The notes under the pieces were generated by a model, which searched no databases, had not been told where the DNA came from, and saw nothing but the letters and a program-made list of their open reading frames with translations. This document shows, piece by piece, positions 17,385-26,128 of a stretch of 64,000 nt of DNA. Each line of letters opens with the position of its first letter. Position 1 is the first letter of the stretch. Source of the stretch: CAZYFH01 sp965249175 (GTDB lineage: Bacteria > Acidobacteriota > Vicinamibacteria > Vicinamibacterales > UBA8438); contig OZ252227.1 in NCBI GenBank assembly GCA_965249175.1, positions 2,542,001 through 2,606,000 on the forward strand. Reading direction: 5' to 3'. The position numbers were made by a program, and so were the translations under genes.

Positions 17385-18482
17385 ATGAACCAGCGATGTC
17401 AGATAGCCGCCCTCATCGCGCTGACCGCGATGCTACTGCCCGGTTCCGCCAGCGCACAGGGGGCACGATCCGTGTCTGGGGCTGATACGAGCATCGCCGG
17501 GCTGCTTCCTCCGAGCGAGGACACCGCCCTCCCGCGGACGCCGTGGGGGGATCCGGACCTGGTAGGTGTCTGGAACAACTCGACCCAGATTCCCTTCGAG
17601 CGGCTCACCGAAGAAGAGCAGGCACGCAGCAATGCGTCGCAGCAGGCAGTGCGCGAGGCGACCGGCGGCACCGGCGCCGGCTGGCTCGAGCAGGCGACCG
17701 GACGCGAGCGGCCGTCGCTCATCACCGATCCGCCCGACGGACGCATCCCACCGCTGCGGCCGGATGCGATCGCACGGCTCGTCGCTCGTGAGCACGCGCG
17801 TGCGGGTCGTGGGGAAGGTGACTCGTGGCTCGACCGCAACAGCTGGGAGCGATGCATTTCGCGGACGCTGCCCATCGCGATGATCCCGAACATCTACAAC
17901 GCCAACTACCAGATCTTCCAGACCGAGGACCATGTGGCGATCGTGATGGAGATGATCCACGAGACGCGGATCATCCCGCTGGACGGCCGCCCGCATGTCG
18001 GTGACGGCATCCGCCAGTGGCTGGGCGACAGCCGAGGCCGTTGGGAGGGGGACACCCTCGTCGTCGAAACGGCGTTGTTCCACAACCGGCTGGATGGCGG
18101 TGACTATCAGCCCTCGCACATCATCCAGACGACCCACCGCGGCCCGGGGGGCACGCTGCGCCTGGTGGAGCGGTTCCACCTCGTCGACGCGAATCGGATC
18201 GAGTACGAGTTCACAGTCGAGGACCCGAGCACGTATACCCGGCCGTTCACCGTGTCGATTCCGATGACACGGCGCGACACGCGCGACCCACTTAACCACC
18301 TCTTCGAGTACGCCTGCCACGAGGGGAACTACGGGATGCTCAACCTGCTCACCGGGGCGCGCGCCGACGAGGATCTGGCGCTCGAGGCCGCGGCGCGTGT
18401 ATCGCAGCAGCGGATCGATGGCGGGCACCCGGGGCTTCGGGAGCCGGCCGTGCCGATCGTGGACGCCGACCCCCCGCGGTAG
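17385..18482 (+). CDS. Secreted protein of unknown function (conserved in PQQ-enzyme-rich environmental genomes)
   Basis: 365 residues from the ATG preceded by GGAGGACGAG; the open frame begins upstream but overlaps the hydrolase gene. Signal peptide ends PGSASAQ. I recognise the type by phrases such as PRTPWGDPDLVGVWNN, RNSWERCISRTLP and RWEGDTLVVETA, which recur in exported proteins of unknown function in soil and marine bacteria with many quinoproteins. No catalytic motif is evident; single Cys residues (ERCIS, EYACHEGNY) may pair. Probably co-transcribed with the serine hydrolase and ended by the hairpins just downstream. Confidence 0.75.
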   Translation: MNQRCQIAALIALTAMLLPGSASAQGARSVSGADTSIAGLLPPSEDTALPRTPWGDPDLVGVWNNSTQIPFERLTEEEQARSNASQQAVREATGGTGAGWLEQATGRERPSLITDPPDGRIPPLRPDAIARLVAREHARAGRGEGDSWLDRNSWERCISRTLPIAMIPNIYNANYQIFQTEDHVAIVMEMIHETRIIPLDGRPHVGDGIRQWLGDSRGRWEGDTLVVETALFHNRLDGGDYQPSHIIQTTHRGPGGTLRLVERFHLVDANRIEYEFTVEDPSTYTRPFTVSIPMTRRDTRDPLNHLFEYACHEGNYGMLNLLTGARADEDLALEAAARVSQQRIDGGHPGLREPAVPIVDADPPR

Positions 18483-18492
18483 CAAGACCCGG

Positions 18493-18520
18493 CCACGGCG
18501 CGCTTACCGGCGCGCCGTGG
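18493..18520 (+). terminator. Strong GC hairpin after the serine hydrolase operon
   Basis: Perfect 11-bp stem CCACGGCGCGC / GCGCGCCGTGG with loop TTACCG, 10 bases after the stop codon. No T-run follows, so it is either a hairpin of a Rho-type terminator or an RNA-stability element. Confidence 0.55.
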
Positions 18521-18558
18521 CTCCCCCGCAGCACGACACCGACCCACCAGTGATTCGA

Positions 18559-18583
18559 CCGCACACCGCACCCTGTGCGGTTT
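18559..18583 (+). terminator. Second hairpin with short T tract
   Basis: Stem CCGCACA / TGTGCGG with an 8-base loop followed by TTT. Together with the preceding hairpin it separates the catabolic block from the regulatory block. Confidence 0.4.
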
Positions 18584-18659
18584 GGCCCAATGTTCCGTTC
18601 TATGAAGTACGGGTTCTTCGCCCAGACGTACGGTATCAGGCGTGGACAGGGACAAAGTG

Positions 18660-20070
18660 ATGCGATCCATCGCCACGAACGCGAGCGTGCGCTTCGTCCG
18701 AGCGATATGGTCGCGCGCCTTCGGCGATCGGAACGGGCGCTCTGGTCCTGACGGGTCTCGGCCGCGATCCGCGGATCTCGAGTGCCTCCAGCGCGAGAAT
18801 GCCCGCCTCTCGCGTGCGGTGGATGAGCTCGTGCTACTCAACGAGCTCGCCAAGGAGATCGGCGGCACGCCCGACTCGACCCGGATCCTCAAGAAGATCA
18901 CGAGCCGGGCACGACGGTTCGCGCGCGCCGAGCAGAGTGCCATCTATCTGATTGACCCAGGGGAGGCCGGCACGAAGACCCGTGTCCGCGTCGCCTCCAA
19001 CCCCGACAACCGGCTCCGCGTGCATCTCCAGGACAGCGTGGTCGGTTGGATGGGACTCCATCGAGAGACCCTGCTCGTCGATGATTGCCGGCGCGACTCG
19101 CGATTCCGGGTCGAGGCACGGGCCTCCGATGTCCGGTCGTTGCTTGCCGCGCCGCTGCTGCTGCCGCCCGACGCATCCAGCGCCCAGCCGCGTCTGCTCG
19201 GGGTGCTGATGGCCTCGAACAAACGCGACGACCAGTGCTTCACCGCCGAGGACGCGCAAATGATTGTTCGACATCCTCGCGTCCCAGACAGCCCAGGTCA
19301 TCGAGCGCGCCCGGCTCTACGACGAGGAGCGCGAGCTCGACGCGTGGAACAAGGAACTGGTGGTGGCCGGGGAGATCCAGCAGCGGCTCGTGCCGATCGA
19401 GCCTCCGGCCGTCGACGGCTACGACGTCGCCGCCATCACCCGACCCGCGCAATCGGTCGGCGGCGACTTCTATGACTGGGTCCATCCCACTGGCGGGCCG
19501 CTCACGTGTTATCTCGGCGACGTCGCCGGAAAGGGACTGTCAGCGGCGCTGTTGATGTCGAGCGTGCTGGCGACCCTTCGAGGACAAGCCGTAGCGCGCG
19601 TGTCCCCGGGCGAGTGCTTGGAGCGCGCGAACGACCTGCTGAGGCGCAGTACCGCTCCCGAGCGCTTCGCAACGCTGTTCTATGCGTCCATCGACGTGTC
19701 GCAGCACACGGTGCGGTACGCAAACGCGGGGCACAACTACCCGTTTCTTGTCGCAGCCGACGGTCGGGTTCGACGGCTCCGGTCGACGGCGCCGCTGCTC
19801 GGCGTGCTCGAGCGGTGGACGACGCCACTACCGGAGGAGACGCTCGGCGTCGGGGACCTTGTCGTGGTCTTCTCCGACGGACTCCCTGACGCCTTGGATG
19901 GCGGAGGGCGCGAGTACGGGGAGACGCGTCTCGAGTCCGTCATACGCGCTGACCGCGATCTTCCGCCGACCGCGCTGACGCAAAGGATCGTGGCGGACGT
20001 GTCCGCGCACTCGGCCGGCACCGATCAGACGGACGACGTGACGGTGATGGCGATCCGGCGAACGGCGTGA
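18660..20070 (+). pseudogene. GAF domain / SpoIIE-type (PP2C) phosphatase, single frameshift near 19263
   Basis: The two frames together give about 470 residues: a short coiled-coil (ENARLSRAVDELVLLNELAKE), a GAF sensor domain (AEQSAIYLIDPGEAG to LGVLMASNKRDDQCFT), then a helix (DILASQTAQVIERARLYDEE) and a SpoIIE phosphatase domain with VGGDFYDW, YLGDVAGKGLSAALLMS, NAGHNYPFL and the closing TDDVTVM. Such proteins dephosphorylate anti-sigma antagonists in partner-switching systems; a STAS antagonist lies 4 kb away. One extra base (or two missing) near 19263 puts the GAF and phosphatase halves in different frames. The kinase gene overlaps the stop (GTGA), so the cluster was once translationally coupled. 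An active phosphatase half could still start at TTG 19264. Confidence 0.8.
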
Positions 20071-23000
20071 CGTTGCCCGCCGTGGTTGCAGGTACAATCA
20101 CGCGATCGCGGTCGGGACCCCAGCACGTGGCAGAACCGGTCACCATCGGGCAGACGATCTCGCAGTACACGATCGTCGCCAAGCTCGGTGGCGGCGGCAT
20201 GGGGGTCGTGTACGAGGCGCGGGACACGCGGCTCGAGCGGCGTGTCGCGCTCAAGTTCCTTCCCCCCGAGTGGAGCCACGACGACACCGCGAAGCAGCGG
20301 TTCATCCGCGAAGCCCAGGCCGCGTCGGCCACCGACCATCGAAACGTCTGCACGATTCACAACATCGAGGAAACCGACGATGGCCAGCTCTTCATCGTCA
20401 TGGCCCGCTATGAGGGGCAGACGCTCAAGGCCCGGCTCGCAGACGGGCCGCTGCCGGTCGAGGAGGCGCTCGACATCGCGACACAGGTGGCGGAGGGACT
20501 GGCGAAAGCACACGCCCAGGGTGTCATTCATCGAGACATCAAGCCGGGCAATCTCATCCTGACGGACGACGGCGTCAAGATTCTCGATTTCGGGCTCGCC
20601 AAGTTCAAAGACGCGCTCCGTCTGACGATGGAAGGGTCGACGCTCGGCACGGTCGCCTATATGTCCCCGGAGCAGACCAAGGGACTCGACGCCGACGCGC
20701 GGAGCGACGTCTGGTCGCTCGGGATCGTGCTTTACGAAATGCTGACCGGGCAGCCGCCGTTTCGCGGGGCGTATCCGGAAGCGACGATGTACGCCATCAA
20801 GCAGGAAACACCGCGACCCGTGCGCGAGGCGCGGCCGTCGCTGGTCGAGCAGCCGGAATTGGTGGACGGGGTCGAGGCGTTGGTGTCAGCGGCGCTCCAG
20901 AAGGACCCGGAGGCGCGTCTTGCGAGCGCGAACGCGCTCGTGCGCGAGTTGCGGCAGCTGCTGGGCCGGAGCCTCCCGCTCGAGTTTCATCCCGGCGCGA
21001 CCGGGGCGGTCGTGCCGGGGGGAGACCGCGCCAGCGCGAAACGACCCCGGTGGCGCCAGGCCGGAAGTGTGATCGCTGCCACTGTGACAGTGCTGGTGCT
21101 CGGCGGCGTGACGGCGTTCTTGTGGTTGAGCCGCCCGGTGGTGCGGATTCCGATCGTCGTGGCGACGGTATCGAACGAGACCGGAGATCCGAGCCTCGAC
21201 GACTACCGAATGGCGCTTACATACGAGTTGGTGACCCAGCTCACTGGCTCGCCCAACGTGCGAGTCGTCCAGTATCGTCGTGTGTTGGAGATGCTGCGCG
21301 GGTTCATCGACGACGGGCGGGATGTCTCGAACCCCGAGGCGATGCAGGTCCTGGCCGGAGGCGTCGGCGCCGAGTTCGTCATTGTGCCGACGATCATTGC
21401 GGACGGCGGCGGATGGCGCGCGGAGGCACAGGTCCGGGACGCCCGAACAAGTACGTCGGCAGACCTCGTCGACACGGACGCGCGGGCGTCCGCTCTCCCC
21501 AGGCCGACTGCCTACCAGCTCATCGTGGAGCTGGCGAGTAGCATTCAGGACCATTTCGAGGAGAACGGTCCGGGGCGGTCGTATGCCCCCAGGCCGGCTG
21601 GGAGTCGGCCCCGCACGCTGGAGGCAGTTCGGGCACTGGAGGCCGGCCTCAACGCGTACGACACCCTTGAGTTCGCCGCTGCCGAGCGAGCGTTCACGCG
21701 CGCCGTCGAGGAGGACCCGCAACACGCCCTTGCCCATGCATGGCTCAGTCGAGTGCAGCTTGCCCTGGAGCGTGATGGCGAGGCACACGCCTCCGCGAGG
21801 CAGGCATCCGGGTTGGTCGTGGAGGAAACACCCGTCGACGATGCGCTCTTCGTCGATGCGGTGCTGGCCGAGGGCCTGCAGGACGATGCAGCCGCAGAGG
21901 CGGCGTACGGTCGGTTGATCGCACGGTATGAGGACGAATCTAACTGGCCGATGCAGCTTGGAGCGTTTCGAGGCCGACGCAACAACAACGCGGATGCGGT
22001 CAACGCGTACCACGAAGCGCTTGTCCTCGAGGACGCCCTGGTGCGACCTCATCGGGAGCTGTGTGTGTTGTACACGAGGCTCAGCGAGTATGCGTTGGCC
22101 GAGAAGCACGGCACGCTTGCGTTGGAACGCTATCGTGCCACCGGGAACCGCGGTGGCGAAGGACAGTCCTTGCTCTGCCTCGCGGACATCGTTCGCACCC
22201 AGCGCGATCGGGAACGTTGGCCCGAGGCGCGCGCGCAGCTCGATGCGGCGAGGGAGATCTTCGAGGACCAGAACGACGCGTACAACCTGGCGAGAACCCA
22301 CCACTACCTCGGTCTGGTTGCCACGACAGACAGCATGGAAGCGGCGCTGGAGCTCTTCGAGCGCGCGTTGGTCGAGAGTCGCGACTCCGGCAACCGCGCG
22401 CTCGAGCCACTCGTCCTGATGAACCTCGGCGTCGCCCATGGCAACCTCGAGAACCGGTCCGACGCCGTCCGGTATCTCCGCGAGAGCCAGGAACTGTATC
22501 TGAATTACGGCGATGAGCGGCGGGCGGCAGAGATTGACACCAATCTGGCCGAGGCGCTCGTCGAATACGGTCTTGATCTTGAGGATGGCCTTCGTCGCGC
22601 GACGAACGCCGCACGCGTGCACGACAGCCTTGGTGACAAGTACTTCGAGGTCATCGCGCGGCGGACCATCGGCGCATACCATCGGTACACCGGGCGACCC
22701 AGCCAGGCATTGACCGAGCTGAACCGCGCGCTGGCGATCGCGCGCGCTGCTGAGCTCCGGGATTACGTCGCGGCCCTCGAGGTCGACATCGGGCGTGCGC
22801 ATCTGTTGCTGCCGGACTATGACGCAGCTCGAACGACCCTGGGAAGCGCAGTCGAGACGGCCATCGGTCCAGCGCGCGCGGCGGCGTTCATCGAGCTTGG
22901 GCGAGCTCAACTAGGGGCCGGCGACGGTGACGCCGCTCGCACGTCGCTCGACGTGGCGATGGCGGCGATCACGGAACACGAAATCCGGGCTCTGCTGCCG

Positions 23001-23141
23001 TCGCTCCACACGGCGATGGGAGCGCTGGGATACGAGGCGGGACGTCCTCCGGTAGGAACTTCAGCGCCACATCGCGCGGGAGCCGATCATCCGTGGCTTC
23101 GTAGACGATCCCCATCCCGCCGATGCCGAGCTGGCGGGTGA
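20067..23141 (+). CDS. Transmembrane Ser/Thr protein kinase with C-terminal TPR repeats and chimeric tail
   Basis: 1024 residues. Hanks-type kinase domain with LGGGGMGVVYEA (P-loop), VALKFL (Lys), HRDIKPGNLI (catalytic loop), DFGLAKF and GTVAYMSPEQ; a single membrane helix (SVIAATVTVLVLGGVTAFLWL, about residue 340); then an extracytoplasmic domain (PIVVATVSNETGDPSLDDYR) and many TPR-like helical pairs. The start may be GTG 20067, overlapping the phosphatase stop, or GTG 20127, which suits the kinase fold better. The last 30 or so residues after ALGYEAG (23035 on) are not native: they are the antisense of a kinase gene remnant, so the natural stop was lost. Likely role: phosphorylating a sigma factor or regulator in this cluster. 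Confidence 0.85.
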   Translation: MTLPAVVAGTITRSRSGPQHVAEPVTIGQTISQYTIVAKLGGGGMGVVYEARDTRLERRVALKFLPPEWSHDDTAKQRFIREAQAASATDHRNVCTIHNIEETDDGQLFIVMARYEGQTLKARLADGPLPVEEALDIATQVAEGLAKAHAQGVIHRDIKPGNLILTDDGVKILDFGLAKFKDALRLTMEGSTLGTVAYMSPEQTKGLDADARSDVWSLGIVLYEMLTGQPPFRGAYPEATMYAIKQETPRPVREARPSLVEQPELVDGVEALVSAALQKDPEARLASANALVRELRQLLGRSLPLEFHPGATGAVVPGGDRASAKRPRWRQAGSVIAATVTVLVLGGVTAFLWLSRPVVRIPIVVATVSNETGDPSLDDYRMALTYELVTQLTGSPNVRVVQYRRVLEMLRGFIDDGRDVSNPEAMQVLAGGVGAEFVIVPTIIADGGGWRAEAQVRDARTSTSADLVDTDARASALPRPTAYQLIVELASSIQDHFEENGPGRSYAPRPAGSRPRTLEAVRALEAGLNAYDTLEFAAAERAFTRAVEEDPQHALAHAWLSRVQLALERDGEAHASARQASGLVVEETPVDDALFVDAVLAEGLQDDAAAEAAYGRLIARYEDESNWPMQLGAFRGRRNNNADAVNAYHEALVLEDALVRPHRELCVLYTRLSEYALAEKHGTLALERYRATGNRGGEGQSLLCLADIVRTQRDRERWPEARAQLDAAREIFEDQNDAYNLARTHHYLGLVATTDSMEAALELFERALVESRDSGNRALEPLVLMNLGVAHGNLENRSDAVRYLRESQELYLNYGDERRAAEIDTNLAEALVEYGLDLEDGLRRATNAARVHDSLGDKYFEVIARRTIGAYHRYTGRPSQALTELNRALAIARAAELRDYVAALEVDIGRAHLLLPDYDAARTTLGSAVETAIGPARAAAFIELGRAQLGAGDGDAARTSLDVAMAAITEHEIRALLPSLHTAMGALGYEAGRPPVGTSAPHRAGADHPWLRRRSPSRRCRAGG

Positions 23142-23172
23142 CCCGATAGTGGGTGACGCGCTGACCGATCAC
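23043..23172 (-). pseudogene. Remnant of a second Ser/Thr kinase gene (N-terminal 43 codons)
   Basis: The minus strand reads, from GTG 23172 after GGGATGGA, IGQRVTHYRVTRQLGIGG and on through MGIVYEATDDRLPRDVALKF to LPEDV: a textbook kinase start with P-loop and catalytic-Lys strand. It is close to, but not a copy of, the kinase upstream. Homology stops abruptly at about 23041, where the plus-strand kinase gene runs in. A deletion or recombination between two kinase genes in opposite orientation best explains this. Confidence 0.75.
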
Positions 23173-23370
23173 TCCATCCCACGGCCCGGCCGTCGGACCG
23201 CCTCCGCGTAGACGGTACCGCGCTGAGGCTGGCGGCGCAATCCTCCAGGTCGGGGACTCCGGCCATCCGCCGGGTCGGCTCGTGTTCGGTTCGGCGGGAC
23301 AGGTCGTTAATAGATAGCGACGACGGCATGCGGCGTGTGTACAGACGGGACGAATAGAGAGGGAGGTCCG

Positions 23371-23628
23371 GTGGAGCGAAGCTCGATGGCGGACGTGGTG
23401 GACTTTGCTGCGTGGACGGCCCTTCGACCGGCGCGGCGGCGTGAGGATGTCGTGCCGAGTGAGCGGCGGGTCCTGCCGTATGGCGTCTTCGACTTCGAAT
23501 TGTGGGCCGCGTGGCAACGCGCGCGCTCCGGGTCGGGGGAGCGGTTAGATCTCACGTGGGAGGACAGCTATGATCACTGTGCGGATGACCGAGCCCAAGC
23601 CGCCCAGCCTGCCGGACGCCACCGCTGA
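23371..23628 (+). CDS. Small hypothetical protein upstream of, and overlapping, the sigma factor gene
   Basis: 85 residues from GTG 23371, four bases after GGGAGG. Contains ADVVDFAAWTALRPARRRED and FDFELWAAWQRARSG. Third codon positions are strongly GC, as in neighbouring genes, which supports real coding. It overlaps the sigma factor gene by 59 bases, so the two would be translated from one message. No family recognised; a regulator or anti-sigma partner is only a positional guess. Confidence 0.45.
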   Translation: MERSSMADVVDFAAWTALRPARRREDVVPSERRVLPYGVFDFELWAAWQRARSGSGERLDLTWEDSYDHCADDRAQAAQPAGRHR

Positions 23629-24231
23629 TGCGGCGTACGCCGATGGGAGCCCTTCAATTCAGGGAGACGAGCCGACACTCGAGCTCGTCGTGCGGGGCAA
23701 GGCTGGCGACCGCGCCGCGATCGAGGCGCTGCTCGAGCGGTGTCTTCCCCGACTGACGCGGTGGGCGCACGGCCGACTGCCGTCCTATGCCCGCGGCCAT
23801 CTCGACACCGGCGACATCGTCCAGGATGCCACGCTGCAGTTCGTCAAACGACTCGATTACTTCGAACCGCAGCATGTCGGAGCCGTCCAGGGCTATCTCC
23901 GCCAATCGGTGATCAACCGCATTCGTGACGAGTGCGCCGTGTGTTATGGCAACCCACAGCGGTCGAGTTGCCGCGAGACCCGGTGGACGCGACGACCGGT
24001 CCGCTCGAGGTGGCGATCTCGCGGGAGAGCTATGCCCGATACAGCGCGGCGCTACGGCGCCTGCGACCGGACGACCGCAAATTGGTCATCAGTCGCATCG
24101 AAATGCAGTGGAGCTACGCGGAGATCGCCGCGCGTCTGAAGAAACCGACTCCGGATGCCGCCCGGATGGCGGTGCAGCGCGCACTCCAACGGCTCACCGG
24201 GCTGCTCGACGCACGGCCCTCGTCAGCGTGA
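23570..24231 (+). pseudogene. ECF-like RNA polymerase sigma factor, one-base deletion near 23933
   Basis: ATG 23570 follows GGGAGGACAGCT. The first frame holds the sigma2 region (LVVRGKAGDRAAIEALLERC, HLDTGDIVQDATLQFVKRL, GYLRQSVINRIRDE); the second holds sigma4 (ALRRLRPDDRKLVISRIEMQ, WSYAEIAARLKKPTPDAARM). Adding one G after GACGAG (GAC GAG GTG CGC CGT) joins RIRDE to VRRVLWQPTAVELPRD, restoring about 220 residues. This type is frequent beside Ser/Thr kinases in Acidobacteriota and Planctomycetota. As read, the protein lacks its -35-binding domain and would be inactive, unless the missing G is a base-calling error. Confidence 0.82.
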
Positions 24232-24288
24232 GGTGCGGCCCCCCCCCGGCACGCCGCCCCGTTCGCCTGGGCGCCGTCGCCCGCCGAC

Positions 24289-24642
24289 TTACCCGCTGAG
24301 CCGAGTTGCGAGACCCGACCGTGATCCTGGTCCATCCGGTGCCACGCCGAATTCCGGCAGCAGGTGGGTGACCGCCAGCAGATTCCGGAGGCGGGTCGTC
24401 ACACCCTGGAGCAACAGCTCTCCCCCGGCGCCCCGCAGCGTGGCACGTGCCAGGATGAGCGCGCCCAGTCCGGTGCTATCGACCTGCGTCACGTCGGCCA
24501 CGTCGAGGATCAGGCGCCGGAATCCGGAGTCCACGAGGCGCCGGACCTGATGGTCGAGCGCGAGGTGAGATCCGTCCGACACGAGCCTGCCGCTGAGCGT
24601 GACGACGACCGCGCCCTCCACCGTCCGTTCTGTGAGCAGCAT
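24289..24642 (-). CDS. STAS-domain anti-sigma factor antagonist
   Basis: 117 residues. A classical STAS fold: VEGAVVVTLSGRLVSDGSH, then LILDVADVTQVDSTGLGALI with the conserved DSTG, whose Ser is the usual phosphorylation site, then GGELLLQGVTTRLRNLL. Antagonists of this type bind an anti-sigma kinase when unphosphorylated and are reset by SpoIIE phosphatases such as the (broken) one at 18.7-20.1 kb. Convergent with the sigma factor gene, about 58 bases away. A tail of about 15 residues (DGPGSRSGLATRLSG) follows the domain. Confidence 0.88.
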   Translation of the reverse strand: MLLTERTVEGAVVVTLSGRLVSDGSHLALDHQVRRLVDSGFRRLILDVADVTQVDSTGLGALILARATLRGAGGELLLQGVTTRLRNLLAVTHLLPEFGVAPDGPGSRSGLATRLSG

Positions 24643-24663
24643 CTCGCCTCCTTCCCAGGTGCT

Positions 24664-24715
24664 GGCTATTGCGCGCTATCAAGTACAACGGCTATCGCCC
24701 GCTATCAAGTACAAC
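24664..24715. repeat. Two tandem 26-bp repeats between the STAS gene and gcvT
   Basis: The unit GGCTAT(T/C)GC(G/C)CGCTATC followed by AAGTACAAC occurs at 24664-24689 and 24690-24715 with two mismatches. It begins 22 bases upstream of the STAS start and ends 71 bases before the gcvT -35. Tandem sites of this size are typical of operators bound by a dimeric or cooperative regulator. There are too few copies for a CRISPR. Confidence 0.7.
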
Positions 24716-24786
24716 GATGTCCCAGCGAACTCCGAACACACGCCGGGTATGTGGCCCGTGCTGGTCGCCCGCGCGGCCGTGGTTTC

Positions 24787-24815
24787 TTGACCCACTGGCA
24801 CGCGCATAGTACGGT
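24787..24815 (+). promoter_or_regulatory. Putative sigma70 promoter of gcvT
   Basis: TTGACC (24787-24792), a 17-base spacer and TACGGT (24810-24815). Transcription would start near 24822, giving a leader of only about 12 bases before the gcvT ATG, so there is no room for a glycine riboswitch. Confidence 0.5.
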
Positions 24816-24833
24816 TACCCGCTTTTCAGCGTC

Positions 24834-25952
24834 ATGACCCAGTCCCCGCCCGACAGCCTCAAGAAAACGCCGCTTGACGCTCGGCATCGCGCCCTCGGCG
24901 CGCGGATGATGCCGTTCGGCGGGTGGGACATGCCAGTGGAGTACTCGAGCATTGGCGACGAGCACCGTGCGGTGCGTACGGCAGCGGGACTGTTCGACGT
25001 CAGCCACATGGGCGAGATCGAGCTGGCGGGCAGTGACGTGGTCGAGGCGGTGCAGCGCATGACGAGCAACGACGCGAGTCGACTGCAGATCGGGCAGGCG
25101 CAATACTCGGCCCTCACGACGCCACGCGGCACACCTGTCGATGACGTGCTCGTGTATCGTCTGGCGGCGGAGCACTTCCTGCTGGTGGTCAACGCCGCGA
25201 ACATCGCCAAAGACTACGCGTGGATCGTGGCCGAGGCGGCGGCAGTGGGGGACGCCGTCGCGGTCAACGCCAGTCGGCGCTACGCGCTCGTGGCGCTCCA
25301 GGGGCCCCTGGCATGCGCCATTCTCCAGGACGTGACCGGCGTGGAGCTTGACGCTATCCGGTCCTATTGGTTCGCCACAGGCGAGGTGGCCGGCGTGCGT
25401 GCGACGATTTCGCGAACGGGGTACACGGGTGAGGATGGATTCGAGCTCTTCGTAGCACCGCAGGCAGCCGACACGCTGTGGACGGCCCTGCTCGACGCCG
25501 GCGAGTCACGCGGGCTCCGTCCGGCCGGGCTCGGCGCCCGCGACACGCTGCGGCTCGAGGCGGCGATGCGGCTCTACGGCCAGGACATGGACGAGACGAC
25601 CACGCTGCTCGAGGCCGGACTCGGATGGATCGTCGGCTGGGACAAAGACGAGTTCATCGGTAAAGCGGCGCTCGCCGAGCAGCGGGCCGCAGGAGTGACG
25701 CGGCGCCTGGTCGGGTTCGAGATGATCGATCGTGGTATCGCGCGTCACGGCTATGACGTCTGTCTCGGCGCCGAACGGGTCGGCCGGGTCACCAGCGGAA
25801 CGCAGACGCCGTTTCTCAAGAAGGCCATCGGCATGGCATATGTCCCGACCGCTGCGAGCGCGCCGGACACCGAGCTGGACATCGACGTGCGTGGCCGCCG
25901 CCTCCGTGCTCGAGTCGTCCCGATGCCCTTTTACAAACGCGCGAGGAGCTAG
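24834..25952 (+). CDS. gcvT: Glycine cleavage system T protein (aminomethyltransferase)
   Basis: 372 residues, full length. It takes the aminomethyl group from the lipoyl arm of the H protein and makes methylene-tetrahydrofolate and ammonia. Visible features: TPLDARHRALGARMMPFGGWDMPV at the N-terminus, LFDVSHMGEIELAG, QYSALTTPRGTPVDDVL, ISRTGYTGEDGFELF, GLGARDTLRLEAAMRLYGQD and the C-terminal barrel ending RARVVPMPFYK. The stop codon TAG at 25950-25952 is formed at the edge of a transposon-like insertion (25950-26124) that separates it from gcvH. It retains the GAGGAG that probably served as the gcvH ribosome site before the insertion. Confidence 0.97.
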   Translation: MTQSPPDSLKKTPLDARHRALGARMMPFGGWDMPVEYSSIGDEHRAVRTAAGLFDVSHMGEIELAGSDVVEAVQRMTSNDASRLQIGQAQYSALTTPRGTPVDDVLVYRLAAEHFLLVVNAANIAKDYAWIVAEAAAVGDAVAVNASRRYALVALQGPLACAILQDVTGVELDAIRSYWFATGEVAGVRATISRTGYTGEDGFELFVAPQAADTLWTALLDAGESRGLRPAGLGARDTLRLEAAMRLYGQDMDETTTLLEAGLGWIVGWDKDEFIGKAALAEQRAAGVTRRLVGFEMIDRGIARHGYDVCLGAERVGRVTSGTQTPFLKKAIGMAYVPTAASAPDTELDIDVRGRRLRARVVPMPFYKRARS

Positions 25953-26124
25953 TGTCCTACAACAGTGATTCGCGAGCACATTCCCAGGCGGGGCATCCCG
26001 CAATGGTCGGTGCTGAACCACCTGTCAGCGGGGTCACATTTACCCGAGATGTTCCTACGTCGCGCCTTGCCAGTCGGGCGCCTCGCCAGGGACTGCGTCC
26101 ACGAATGACTGTTACAGGACTCTA
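25950..26124. mobile_element. Non-autonomous IS630-related MITE inserted between gcvT and gcvH
   Basis: TA duplications at 25950-25951 and 26123-26124 bound 171 bases without an ORF. The ends are inverted repeats: left GTGTCCTACAACAGTGATTC, right (reversed) GAGTCCTGTAACAGTCATTC. The left end matches the right end of the IS630 element at 39.24 kb over about 26 bases apart from two adjacent positions, so that transposase could mobilise it. The target is CTAG, and the TAG stop of gcvT is rebuilt because the element begins with G. Removing the element and one TA gives GAGGAGCTAGTCTGTG, a perfect ribosome site and spacing for gcvH. Confidence 0.88.
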
Positions 26125-26128
26125 GTCT

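Noticed and set aside
18483..18641. tRNA or other structured RNA gene
   Set aside because: Two simple hairpins are present, but no cloverleaf or conserved T-loop sequence.
22969..23517. A full minus-strand kinase gene
   Set aside because: Only 43 codons match a kinase; both flanks lack any family resemblance.
24664..24715. CRISPR array
   Set aside because: Only two units, head to tail without spacers.
24643..24833. Glycine riboswitch upstream of gcvT
   Set aside because: The putative promoter leaves a leader of about 12 bases, and no glycine-aptamer-like pairing was seen.
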